Assembly: GCA_965246745.1 (NCBI GenBank)
Contig: OZ251980.1
Span: forward strand, 3,038,001 to 3,102,000
Direction of reading: 5' to 3'
DNA length: 64,000 bases
Origin: JANXMY01 sp965246745
GTDB lineage: Bacteria > Armatimonadota > Armatimonadia > Armatimonadales > Capsulimonadaceae
The notes under the pieces are model-generated. The model saw only the letters and a program-made list of their open reading frames with translations, was not told the origin of the DNA and did not search any database. A program made the position numbers and the translations under genes. Shown piece after piece: positions 56,875 through 64,000 of the stretch; position 1 is the stretch's first letter; each line of letters starts with the position of its first letter.

Positions 56875-58500
56875 TTGACCGCTCGCGCCTTTGTTCCCGC
56901 CCGCTTTCTCGCCGCCCTTTCCTGCGCCGCTCTGCCGCTGCTGGCCGCTGCCGGATGCGGCCGCCATGCGTCATCGGTCACGGCCCCGAAAAACAATGTC
57001 TTCCGGTACGCCATCAAAACCGCGCCGACGACGTTTGACCCGGCAATGGTGCAGGACGGCGACACGATTGACATATTGCAGCAGGTCTTTGAGGGCCTGG
57101 TGCAGTGGTCCCCGGACAACAAAATCGTGCCGTGCCTGGCCGAGAAATGGGAGGTCAGCCCGAACGGCCTGACGTATACGTTTCATCTCAGGCCGAATGT
57201 CAAGTTTCAAGACGGCGCTCCCGTGACCGCCTCCGACGTGCTGTTTTCCATGCGCCGCTGCCTTGACCCGAAGCTCGGCTCGCCGGTGGCGCTGAACTAC
57301 CTCGGCGATATTCAAGGCGCAAAAGAATTGAACGCCGGCAAAACGACCGCGCTTCCAGGGGTCAAAGTCGTGGACCCGCTGACGGTCGCAATCACCATCA
57401 CCAAGCCCAAAGCCTACTGGATTGACACGCTGACCTACCCCACGGGCTATGTCGTCTCCCAAGCCGAAGCCAAAAACGGTGTCCCGCTTTCCGCCGACGA
57501 CGACGCCAAAGGCGCGGGCACCGGCGCGTTTCAATTAGCTTCGTATGTTCCGGCGTCCAAAGTGACCCTGACGGCGAACAGCGCGTACTGGGGCGGAGCG
57601 CCGAAGCTGGCGGGCATCGAGCGGCCCGTCATCATTGATGCCGGCACGCGGCACGACGAGTATGTCCGGGGGGATTTGGACATGCTGCAATTCGAGTCGC
57701 CGGGCGACCTCGACAGCGACTCCAAAGACCCCGTGCTTAAAGCGCAGGTGAAGCTGTTTCCCAGGGCGTCCACCTTTTATCTCGGGCTGAACCAAAAAGC
57801 CTTTCCAGCGTTTGCCGACCTCCGCGTCCGGCAGGCGCTGGCGTATGCTGTGGATAAAAACAAGATCGTCGAGCTGGTCTTTGCCGGCCGCCGGCATGTC
57901 GCGCAGGATATTCTCGCCGAGGGCATTCCCGGCTTCGACCCGAAGTTCGCCGGCCTGCCGTATGACCCCGCGAAGGCCAAAGCCTTGCTGGCCGAGGCGG
58001 GCCACCCGAACGGCGCGGGCCTGCCGCCGGTTCCGCTGGTCTACCGACAGGGTCAGCCGGAGCTGCAAAAAACCGCGCTGCTGGTGCAGCAGATGTGGGG
58101 CGACTTGGGGCTGCAAGTCAAGCCGCAGGTGAGCGAGTGGAGCGCCATGCTGCATCGCGAGGACCAAAACTCGCTGGAATGCTACCATCTCCGCTGGGCC
58201 GCCGATTACCTCGACCCGCAGGACTTTTACAGCGTTCTTTTGCGAACAAACGGTCCTGAAAACCATGTGGTGTATTCCAGCGCCAAATTCGACGCCCTGT
58301 GCGATGCCGCCGATGTCTCGCAGAACGAATCCGCGCGGACGGCTTTGTACCGGCAGGCGGCCCGGATCGCCGCCGACGAGGTGCCGCTGATCCCGCTGTA
58401 TTATCAGCAGGATGTCGAGCTGATCAAGCCGTATGTGTCCGGCCTCGACGACGGCCTGATGGGGCACCTGCCGTACAAGCGCCTGTCGCTCGGGCATTGA
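56875..58500 (+). CDS. Peptide ABC transporter substrate-binding lipoprotein 1
   Basis: 541 residues from TTG 56875, which has AGGAG seven bases before it. Lipobox LLAAAGC, then the SBP_bac_5 fold: TAPTTFDPAMVQDGDTID, TYTFHLRPNVKFQDGAPV, DVLFSMRRCLD. It binds oligopeptides outside the membrane for a Dpp/Opp-type importer. It is about 50-60% similar by eye to the binding protein at 59730. An IS-interrupted inverted-repeat element separates the two. Confidence 0.92.
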   Translation: MTARAFVPARFLAALSCAALPLLAAAGCGRHASSVTAPKNNVFRYAIKTAPTTFDPAMVQDGDTIDILQQVFEGLVQWSPDNKIVPCLAEKWEVSPNGLTYTFHLRPNVKFQDGAPVTASDVLFSMRRCLDPKLGSPVALNYLGDIQGAKELNAGKTTALPGVKVVDPLTVAITITKPKAYWIDTLTYPTGYVVSQAEAKNGVPLSADDDAKGAGTGAFQLASYVPASKVTLTANSAYWGGAPKLAGIERPVIIDAGTRHDEYVRGDLDMLQFESPGDLDSDSKDPVLKAQVKLFPRASTFYLGLNQKAFPAFADLRVRQALAYAVDKNKIVELVFAGRRHVAQDILAEGIPGFDPKFAGLPYDPAKAKALLAEAGHPNGAGLPPVPLVYRQGQPELQKTALLVQQMWGDLGLQVKPQVSEWSAMLHREDQNSLECYHLRWAADYLDPQDFYSVLLRTNGPENHVVYSSAKFDALCDAADVSQNESARTALYRQAARIAADEVPLIPLYYQQDVELIKPYVSGLDDGLMGHLPYKRLSLGH

Positions 58501-58636
58501 TGCTCGGAGTTGCAGGTATGTATGCCGGCGTATAGGGTAACGAGGGCATTTATACGAGGGCGTTGATTGTGTGCGAGGGCGTGAACGCCCTCGCTGGGGA
58601 GCGCGGACGCTAAGAGTATGTTGAGAAAGTGACAAA

Positions 58637-59113
58637 TCAGGTTGTTTTGAGCCTGCGAACTAGAAGATGACACATTGCCAGACGGATCATCGCTTCGCTG
58701 CTTTCAGGCAAAAACTCGTAGTCTTTGACCAAGCGGCGATACTTGCACAGCCAGGCAAACGTGCGCTCGACGATCCAGCGGTGCGGCTGAACGGCAAAGC
58801 CTTTCAGGTCTTTTTGTTCTTCGGACTTTTTTTGTTCTTCGGATTTCCTGACGATCTCCAACGTCCAGCCGCAGTGAGAGGCCGTCCAGTTGACGAGTTC
58901 GCCGCCGTAAGCCGAGTCCGCCCAAATTAAAGACAAGCGCGGGAACGTGCCCAGGCTGTAGGACAACACTTCTTTGGCGCCGTCGCGGTCCTGAACATTG
59001 CCCGCTTGCACGGAAACGGCGAGCAGAAACCCTTGCGTGTCTACCAGAAGATGACGCCTGCGGCCTTTGATCTTCTTGTTGGCGTCGTAGCCGATGGTGC
59101 CTGATGGCCCCCT
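58637..59113 (-). CDS. IS5-family transposase, second frame (ORFB)
   Basis: Reached by a -1 shift at the A5G5 run (59108-59117). The frame gives GYDANKKIKGRRRHLLVDTQ, then FLLAVSVQAGNVQDRDGAKE, the second catalytic Asp in IWADSAYGGELV and the Glu in HRWIVERTFAWLCKYRRLV. Joined to the first frame it is a normal IS427-type DDE transposase. Both frames are intact, so the element may be active. Confidence 0.82.
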   Translation of the reverse strand, partial: RGPSGTIGYDANKKIKGRRRHLLVDTQGFLLAVSVQAGNVQDRDGAKEVLSYSLGTFPRLSLIWADSAYGGELVNWTASHCGWTLEIVRKSEEQKKSEEQKDLKGFAVQPHRWIVERTFAWLCKYRRLVKDYEFLPESSEAMIRLAMCHLLVRRLKTT

Positions 59114-59463
59114 TTTTCGCCCGCTTTGACGGTTTGGCTGTCCAAAACGGCGGCGGACGGGCTGGCTTCACGGCCATCTTGCTTGCGGACTTGCTCACGC
59201 AGGTCATGCTGCAACTGCTCAATTGTGCCGTCGGTGCGCCAGCGGCGGAACAGGTCATACACGGTGGCCCAGGGCGGCAGATCGTGAGGCAGGTCGCGCC
59301 ACGCACAGCCCGTTCGCAACTGGTAGAACAGGCCGTTTACGACTTCGCGCAAGGGGTACTTGCGGCGGCGGCCCGTGCGTCCATTGCGGGCTTTGGGAAG
59401 AAGGTCTTGCAAGTGTTGCCACTGAGCATCGGTCAGGTCGGTGGAGTACGCTTTTCGTTCCAT
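59041..59463 (-). CDS. IS5-family transposase, first frame (ORFA)
   Basis: 140 residues starting MERKAYSTDLTDAQW. DUF4096-like N-terminus (GRRRKYPLREVVNGLFYQLR, GCAWRDLPHDLPPW) and the first catalytic Asp in AAVLDSQTVKAGEKGG. It ends in an out-of-frame tail after the slippery run. Programmed -1 frameshifting is standard in this group. Confidence 0.85.
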   Translation of the reverse strand: MERKAYSTDLTDAQWQHLQDLLPKARNGRTGRRRKYPLREVVNGLFYQLRTGCAWRDLPHDLPPWATVYDLFRRWRTDGTIEQLQHDLREQVRKQDGREASPSAAVLDSQTVKAGEKGGHQAPSATTPTRRSKAAGVIFW

Positions 59464-59729
59464 AACTACAGTGTACTTGAACCATAACGACTTTTTCAAC
59501 ATACTCTAAGGTCCCGCCTGCGCGGGACAAGAATAGGACAAGATTAGGATAGATTGACATATCTTCCGCCACGCAGGTGGCGGCTTGGCGCTTCGCCCCC
59601 CAGCGAGGGCGTTCACGCCCTCGCACACAATCAACGCCCTCGTACACATAAACGCCTTCGTACCCGTCTACCCTCATCACTCACACCATCCCACCCCTCG
59701 CAGCGCCGCGATAACGAAAAAGGCACTCT

Positions 59730-61352
59730 TTGAACGCTCGCTCTTTCTGCCGCTCCGCGCTTTTCTTGCAGTCCGCGCTTTTCTTGCTTCCGCTCACCGG
59801 CTGCGGCCATCATCACCGTGCCGGCGGCTCCGGGGGCGGCGGGAATGTCCTGCGGGTCGCCATGCAGACCGCGCCGACCACATTCGACCCGGCGATGTGC
59901 CAGGATGTCGAAACCACCCAAATGCTTCAGCAGGCATACGAAGGCTTGGTGCAGTACGACACGCACAACAAGGTCGTCCCCTGCCTCGCCGAGCGCTGGG
60001 AAGTCAGCCCCGACGGCCTGACGTACACGTTTCATCTCCGAAACGCCAAGTTCCAAAACGGGCTGCCCGTCACGGCGGAAGACGCGGCGTATTCGCTGCG
60101 GCGAGCGCTGAATCCGAAGCTGTCGTCGCCGGTTGCGCCCAGCTACATGGGCGATATCCAAGGCGCGATGGAGGTCTACACCGGCAAAGCGGCCACGCTG
60201 TCGGGGGTCAAAGTTCGGGACCCCAAAACACTGGCGATTACCATCACCAAGCCGAAAGCCTACTGGATCAGCACGCTCACTTATCCGACCGGATGGGTCG
60301 AATGCAAAGCCGTCGCCGAAAAAGAAGGCACCCGCCCGTTGACAAATGCCGATGCTGAAGCCGGAGCGGGCACCGGGGCATTCCGGGTGACGCGCTTTCT
60401 GAAAGACCAGCAGATCGAGTTCGCCGCAAATCCCGCGTACTGGGACGGCGCACCCAAGCTCGGCGGCCAGAACATGCGGATCATTCTGAACTCCGGCACG
60501 CGCCGCCAGGAGTTCGCCGCCGGCAATCTCGACCTGGTGCGCGGCCTTGCCCTCGGCGATTTGGAAACCGATAAAAACGACCCGGCGCTGAAAGGGCAGA
60601 TCAAAGTCTGGCCCCGCGCGGGGATCAACTATCTGGCGCTTAACCAGACCGCCTATCCGCCGTTCAAGGACCCGCGCGTCCGGGCGGCGTTTGCCTATGC
60701 CGCCGACAAGGGGAAACTCTCCGAAGTCGCCCTGCTCGGCGTTTACCCCATCGCCCAGGACCTGCTGCCGCCGGGCATTCCCGGCGGCGATCCGCATTTC
60801 ACCGGCCTGCCGTATGACCCCGACAAAGCCAAAGCCTTGCTCGCCGCCGCCGGGTATCCCGGCGGCAAAGGGCTGCCGCCGCTTGAGATGTACGCGACCG
60901 AAAAGAACCCGCTGGCCCAAAAAACAGTGGACCTGCTGCGCCAGATGTACGCCCAAAACTTAGGGGTCACGGTCAGCACCCGCCAAATGGAGCAAAGCTC
61001 GCTGATTGCCGCCATCAACAAAAACAGCGTCCCGAGCTATGTGTTCGGCTGGTATGCCGACTATTTAGACCCGCAGGACTTTTACAGCCTGCTGCTGTCG
61101 TCGAAAAGCGCGGAAAACCACACCGGCTACGCCGACCCGCAGTTTGACGCGCTGTGCGCCCGCGCCGATGTCGAGCGGAACCCGAGCACGCGCACGGCGC
61201 TGTACCGGCAGGCCGCCCAAATCCTCCGCCTTGCGCCGTCGCGCCTGCCGCTCTACTATGCCGTGGACCCGGAGCTGGTCTCGCCGCGCGTGTCCGGCCT
61301 CGACGACTGCTTGATGGGGCATCTGCCGTATAAGCATGTGGCGCTGAAGTAG
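59730..61352 (+). CDS. Peptide ABC transporter substrate-binding lipoprotein 2
   Basis: 540 residues from TTG 59730, after AAAGG. Lipobox LLPLTGC. SBP_bac_5 motifs: AMQTAPTTFDPAMCQDVETT, TYTFHLRNAKFQNGLPV, YLDPQDFYSLL. The same gene family as 56875-58500; both end in DDxLMGHLPYKH/R-like motifs. It is followed by another inverted-repeat element and the permease genes, so the two binding proteins probably serve the same transporter. Confidence 0.92.
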   Translation: MNARSFCRSALFLQSALFLLPLTGCGHHHRAGGSGGGGNVLRVAMQTAPTTFDPAMCQDVETTQMLQQAYEGLVQYDTHNKVVPCLAERWEVSPDGLTYTFHLRNAKFQNGLPVTAEDAAYSLRRALNPKLSSPVAPSYMGDIQGAMEVYTGKAATLSGVKVRDPKTLAITITKPKAYWISTLTYPTGWVECKAVAEKEGTRPLTNADAEAGAGTGAFRVTRFLKDQQIEFAANPAYWDGAPKLGGQNMRIILNSGTRRQEFAAGNLDLVRGLALGDLETDKNDPALKGQIKVWPRAGINYLALNQTAYPPFKDPRVRAAFAYAADKGKLSEVALLGVYPIAQDLLPPGIPGGDPHFTGLPYDPDKAKALLAAAGYPGGKGLPPLEMYATEKNPLAQKTVDLLRQMYAQNLGVTVSTRQMEQSSLIAAINKNSVPSYVFGWYADYLDPQDFYSLLLSSKSAENHTGYADPQFDALCARADVERNPSTRTALYRQAAQILRLAPSRLPLYYAVDPELVSPRVSGLDDCLMGHLPYKHVALK

Positions 61353-61390
61353 GCGCGAAAGCGCCCCGGAATAAGCGCCCCAGCATAAAA

Positions 61391-61548
61391 GCCACGGATT
61401 GAAATCCGAGGCTGGAAGAAACCAGCGCCCTCCGGGTCTGCCAGTGCAGTCGCCGCGACGCAAGAATACAAAGACGCAATACAGACGCCTCAAACTCTTG
61501 TGTCGCTTCGACACGGGTTTATCCCAGCCTCGGATTTCAATCCGTGGC
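61391..61548. mobile_element. 158-bp inverted-repeat element between transporter genes
   Basis: 25-bp perfect terminal inverted repeats (61391-61415 and 61524-61548), each with an internal palindrome CGGATTGAAATCCG. Non-coding. Shares CCTCGGATTTCAATCCG with the element in merR (13203-13328), but its ends are different. It separates the binding protein gene from the permeases. Confidence 0.8.
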
Positions 61549-61591
61549 GACCCGTCTCGGCCTTGACAGCGATTAGGTCTTGTGAGTAACT

Positions 61592-62521
61592 ATGGCACGA
61601 TTTATCTTTCAGCGTCTCGGACTGGCCCTGCTGTCGGTTTGGGCGGTCTGCACCATCACTTTTTTTATCGCGTTTCTGGCCCCCGGCGACCCCGCCGAGC
61701 TGGCCGCCGGGCAGCATTCGGACCCGGCGACCATTGCCCATATCCGGCATGAGTTCGGGCTGGACAAGCCGCCGCTGACCCGCTACGGCTTGTACCTTTG
61801 GAACGCCGCCCACGGCGACCTCGGCGCGTCCTACAAAGACCGCGAGCCGGTGGCGGCGTTTCTGAAGCGCGGCCTGCCGAACACGGCCCTGCTGGCGGTG
61901 ACCGCTATCGCAATGGCGCTGCTGACGGGCATCCCTATCGGCCTGCTGGCGGCGGTGAAGCCGAACTCGCTGCTGGACCGGACCCTGATGGCGACGGTTT
62001 TGGCGGGCGTCACCCTGCCGAGCTTTGTGCTGGCCCCGGCGCTGATCTTGGTTTTCGCCCTGAAGCTCGGCTGGCTGCCGGTGGCGGGGTGGGGCAGTCC
62101 CGAGTATGTGGTGCTGCCGGCGATTGTGCTGGCCGCCCGGCCCGCCGCGCTGATTGCGCGGATGACGCGGGCTTCCATGCTGGAAACGCTGCGGCAGGAC
62201 TACATTCGCACGGCCCGCGCCAAAGGGCTGCCGCCGATGACGGTGCTGGTCAAGCACGCCCTGAAAAACGCCTTTCTGCCGGTGCTGACCACCACCGGCG
62301 TTTCGCTCGGCTACCTGCTGTCGGGGTCGTTTGTGGTGGAAACCATTTTTGTCGTGCCGGGGGTCGGAGCGTCGTCGGTGTCGTCGGTGTTTGACCGCGA
62401 TTACCCGGTCATTCAGGGCACGACGCTGCTTTTGGCGACAATCTTTGTCGTGACCAACCTGGTGATTGACCTGCTGTCCGCCGCGCTCGACCCGCGCGTC
62501 AAGTCTTTGGAGGCATCCTAA
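61592..62521 (+). CDS. Peptide ABC transporter permease (DppB/OppB type)
   Basis: 309 residues: MARFIFQRLGLALLSVWAVC start, the conserved FGLDKPPLTRYGLYL loop, and the EAA-like coupling motif DYIRTARAKGLPPMTVLVKH facing the cytosolic ATPase. About six membrane helices. Forms the channel with the permease 62522-63430; no ATPase gene is in the window. Confidence 0.95.
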   Translation: MARFIFQRLGLALLSVWAVCTITFFIAFLAPGDPAELAAGQHSDPATIAHIRHEFGLDKPPLTRYGLYLWNAAHGDLGASYKDREPVAAFLKRGLPNTALLAVTAIAMALLTGIPIGLLAAVKPNSLLDRTLMATVLAGVTLPSFVLAPALILVFALKLGWLPVAGWGSPEYVVLPAIVLAARPAALIARMTRASMLETLRQDYIRTARAKGLPPMTVLVKHALKNAFLPVLTTTGVSLGYLLSGSFVVETIFVVPGVGASSVSSVFDRDYPVIQGTTLLLATIFVVTNLVIDLLSAALDPRVKSLEAS

Positions 62522-63430
62522 ATGAGCGTTGTTTTGGAGCAGCAGCAGGAGGAAGGGCGAGAGCTGGGCGCGGCGGCCCCGAGCGCGGGGCGGCAGGTCT
62601 GGCGGCACCTGCGGCGAAACCCGGCGGCGGTTTTGAGCCTAATCGTGCTGGCGGTGATTGTTCTGACGGCGATTTTTTACCCGCTCGCCTCGCCGTATCG
62701 CTACGACAAGCAGACCGGCGACATTTTCAGCGGGGCGTCGGCCCGGCACTGGCTCGGGACCGACGACACGGGGTACGACACGCTGACAAGGCTTGCGGTC
62801 GGGGCGCGGATTTCGCTGGCGGTGGGCGTGGGGGTGGAAGCGATTGTGCTGGCTGTTGGGGGCCTGGTCGGGCTGGTCGCGGGCTACTACGGCCGCCGGC
62901 TGGACACAGCCTTGATGCGCTTCACCGATTTGATGTTTGCGTTCCCGGACATTCTGCTGGCGATTCTCATCATGGGAGTCATCAAAGACCCGAGCCTTTG
63001 GAACATCTTCGCCGCGCTCGGCATCACCGGCTGGCCGGGCATGGCCCGGCTGATACGCGGGCAGGCGCTGTCGCTGCGAAACCGGGAATATGTCGAAGCC
63101 GCGCGGGCGCTGGGCGTCCCAAGCTCGCAGATTATCCTGCGCCATGTGCTGCCGAATCTGCTGTCGCCGATTATTGTGGCCGCGACCATTGACATCGCAG
63201 GAGTGATTATCGCCGAAGCGACGCTGTCTTTCTTAGGCATCGGCGTTCAGGACCCGATGCCGAGCTGGGGCAAGATGATTTCGGGGCCGCTGGGGTCCGG
63301 CTACTACCGCTCGCACCCCGAGCTGGTCCTCTACCCGGCGCTGTGCTTGTCGCTGACCGTGCTGGCCTTGAACTTTCTGGGGGATGCCCTGCGGGACGCC
63401 CTCGACCCGCGCTCGGAGAAAACCGCTTGA
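62522..63430 (+). CDS. Peptide ABC transporter permease (DppC/OppC type)
   Basis: 302 residues. WRHLRRNPAAVLSLIVLAVI start helix, HWLGTDDTGYDTLTRLAVGA, and the coupling motif YVEAARALGVPSSQIILRHV. DFLG ending (LNFLGDALRDALDPR) as in DppC. Starts directly after the DppB stop with no gap. Confidence 0.95.
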   Translation: MSVVLEQQQEEGRELGAAAPSAGRQVWRHLRRNPAAVLSLIVLAVIVLTAIFYPLASPYRYDKQTGDIFSGASARHWLGTDDTGYDTLTRLAVGARISLAVGVGVEAIVLAVGGLVGLVAGYYGRRLDTALMRFTDLMFAFPDILLAILIMGVIKDPSLWNIFAALGITGWPGMARLIRGQALSLRNREYVEAARALGVPSSQIILRHVLPNLLSPIIVAATIDIAGVIIAEATLSFLGIGVQDPMPSWGKMISGPLGSGYYRSHPELVLYPALCLSLTVLALNFLGDALRDALDPRSEKTA

Positions 63431-63436
63431 GACGCA

Positions 63437-63643
63437 TCACGGGTCGCCCGGCAGGGTTTCCCAGTCCAGCTCGGCGACCGGCTCAACCGGCTCGGGAACG
63501 CTGGCCGGGGCGCGGGGCGGCGCGTCGGCCAGGACAATCACTTTCACAGTTTCGCCCGCGCGAAACGGCAGGCCGGTCAAAGTCAGCGTGCCGCTCGGAC
63601 CGACCACGGCTTCGGTGCGAAATGCGTCAAGCGGAAAGTTCAT
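63437..63643 (-). CDS. Small hypothetical protein
   Basis: 68 residues: MNFPLDAFRTEAVVGPSGTL then LTLTGLPFRAGETVKVIVLA, a beta-rich start like small antitoxins or AbrB-type leaders, and an acidic Pro-rich tail. No family assigned. It follows the SPOR gene by six bases on the minus strand and is probably cotranscribed with it. Confidence 0.5.
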   Translation of the reverse strand: MNFPLDAFRTEAVVGPSGTLTLTGLPFRAGETVKVIVLADAPPRAPASVPEPVEPVAELDWETLPGDP

Positions 63644-63649
63644 AGCGCC

Positions 63650-64000
63650 TCACGGGACCATCGGCGAGATAAACGCGGCGTAGCCTTTTTTCTGGAGGTC
63701 ATCGGCGGCTTTGGACGCGCCGTTTTTGGAGCGGTATGCGCCGACCTGGACTTTGTACACCAAATGGTCGCCGTCGCGCTCGCTGCGGGTGCTGGCGCTG
63801 AACCCTTCGGCGCGGAGGGTGTCGGCGACCGAGCGGGCATTGCTTTCATCGGTGTACGCCCCGGTCTGCACCCGAAACTGCGCCCGGCCGCCGCTTTCGG
63901 TCTGCGCTCTGCCGGCGGGCGGCTTGTCGCTCCCCTGCTGACCGGCTTCGGGGTCGGAGGCGGCGGGAGCGGGCTTGGGAGCGCCGACCCGCTCAAAGTC
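63650..64000 (-). CDS. SPOR-domain protein, C-terminal part (5' end outside window)
   Basis: 116 residues visible; the frame is open to the window edge. A Pro/Gln linker precedes a SPOR domain: RVQTGAYTDESNARSVADTL and YKVQVGAYRSKNGASKAADD, the two repeats that bind glycan strands denuded of stem peptides at the division septum. Likely an envelope protein in cell-wall binding or division. Confidence 0.85.
   Translation of the reverse strand, partial: DFERVGAPKPAPAASDPEAGQQGSDKPPAGRAQTESGGRAQFRVQTGAYTDESNARSVADTLRAEGFSASTRSERDGDHLVYKVQVGAYRSKNGASKAADDLQKKGYAAFISPMVP

Larger units (their letters stand above)
58614..59506 (-). mobile_element. IS5-family insertion sequence (893 bp)
   Basis: Terminal inverted repeats beginning GAGTATGTTGA at 58614 and its complement ending at 59506, flanked by TAA duplications (58611-58613 and 59507-59509). 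Carries a two-frame DDE transposase on the minus strand. The empty site GCTAAGGTCCC is preserved in element copy 1, which proves the insertion point. Confidence 0.9.
58554..59643. mobile_element. Inverted-repeat element copy 2, interrupted by an IS
   Basis: Outer 46-bp perfect inverted repeats (58554-58599 and 59598-59643). Without the IS the element is about 197 bp and its interior is the reverse complement of the copy at 43777-43981, including the GTCCCG-CGGGAC and GCCGCC-GGCGG hairpins. Flanks continue as weaker inverted similarity. Confidence 0.8.

Noticed and set aside
58704..59306. 200-residue open frame over the transposase
   Set aside because: Wrong frame: the DDE residues appear only in the first frame and the -1 frame.

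Overview
This is a gene-dense, GC-rich bacterial chromosome segment with no tRNA or rRNA gene and no CRISPR array visible. The best lineage guess is Armatimonadota or a close relative. The two single-copy prepilin-like proteins (2690-3439, 7120-7803) have the DUF1559-like N-terminus, with methylation motif FTLIEL and a helix ending in LFPVF, that is common in that group. HspR-type heat-shock control and extended -10 promoters fit but do not prove it. The lineage call is inference.

Layout. 1-933: end of an AAA/ABC-type ATPase coupled to a DUF4276 protein, a possible defence pair. 946-2657: pyrK-pyrD. 2690-5124 (minus): a large DUF6178-like protein and a prepilin. 5460-8723: a coupled operon encoding a 70-aa protein, a Tat-signal Cys-rich protein, a small membrane protein, a CPVC thioredoxin, a prepilin and an HPr-kinase-like ATPase. 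It is the best candidate for an undescribed system. 8738-9831: a peroxiredoxin and a pyrophosphatase-fold protein that has lost its metal-binding aspartates. 10202-21730: protein quality control (dnaK, hsp20, dnaJ, hspR, clpC), split by a MerR/SnoaL operon broken by a small inverted-repeat element, a decaying tandem PIN toxin/antitoxin array, and two LEA-like proteins.

21790-24234: three nucleotidyltransferase/HEPN pairs, two of them made by a 720-bp tandem duplication. 24277-33092: methyltransferase, M28 peptidase, 5'-nucleotidase C-domain protein, prfB, three membrane proteins, GNAT and a PP2C phosphatase. 33171-36882: murQ, a broken and an intact PIN module, and small genes. 37051-42835: lepA, another MNT/HEPN-like pair followed by a restriction-enzyme remnant, an ATP-grasp protein, folK and a GspF-type protein. 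43017-54606: J-domain/TPR protein, two HD-GYP proteins (one degenerate), DUF92, 3-methyladenine glycosylase, PolX-type HhH protein, a Ser/Thr kinase, TMEM175-like channel and a GH16-GT2 fusion. 54732-63430: a copper-amine-oxidase-N-like surface protein and a Dpp/Opp-type peptide transporter (two binding proteins, two permeases) broken up by inverted-repeat elements and an IS5-family insertion. 63437-64000: a small protein and a SPOR protein cut by the window end.

Themes. Promoters repeatedly show TGn-TAnAAT, and in several cases the -10 box lies only 6-9 nt before the start codon, implying leaderless mRNAs. Small non-autonomous inverted-repeat elements are scattered through the window; one carries an IS and one interrupts a regulator. 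Toxin-antitoxin and defence-like modules are numerous and many are visibly decaying.
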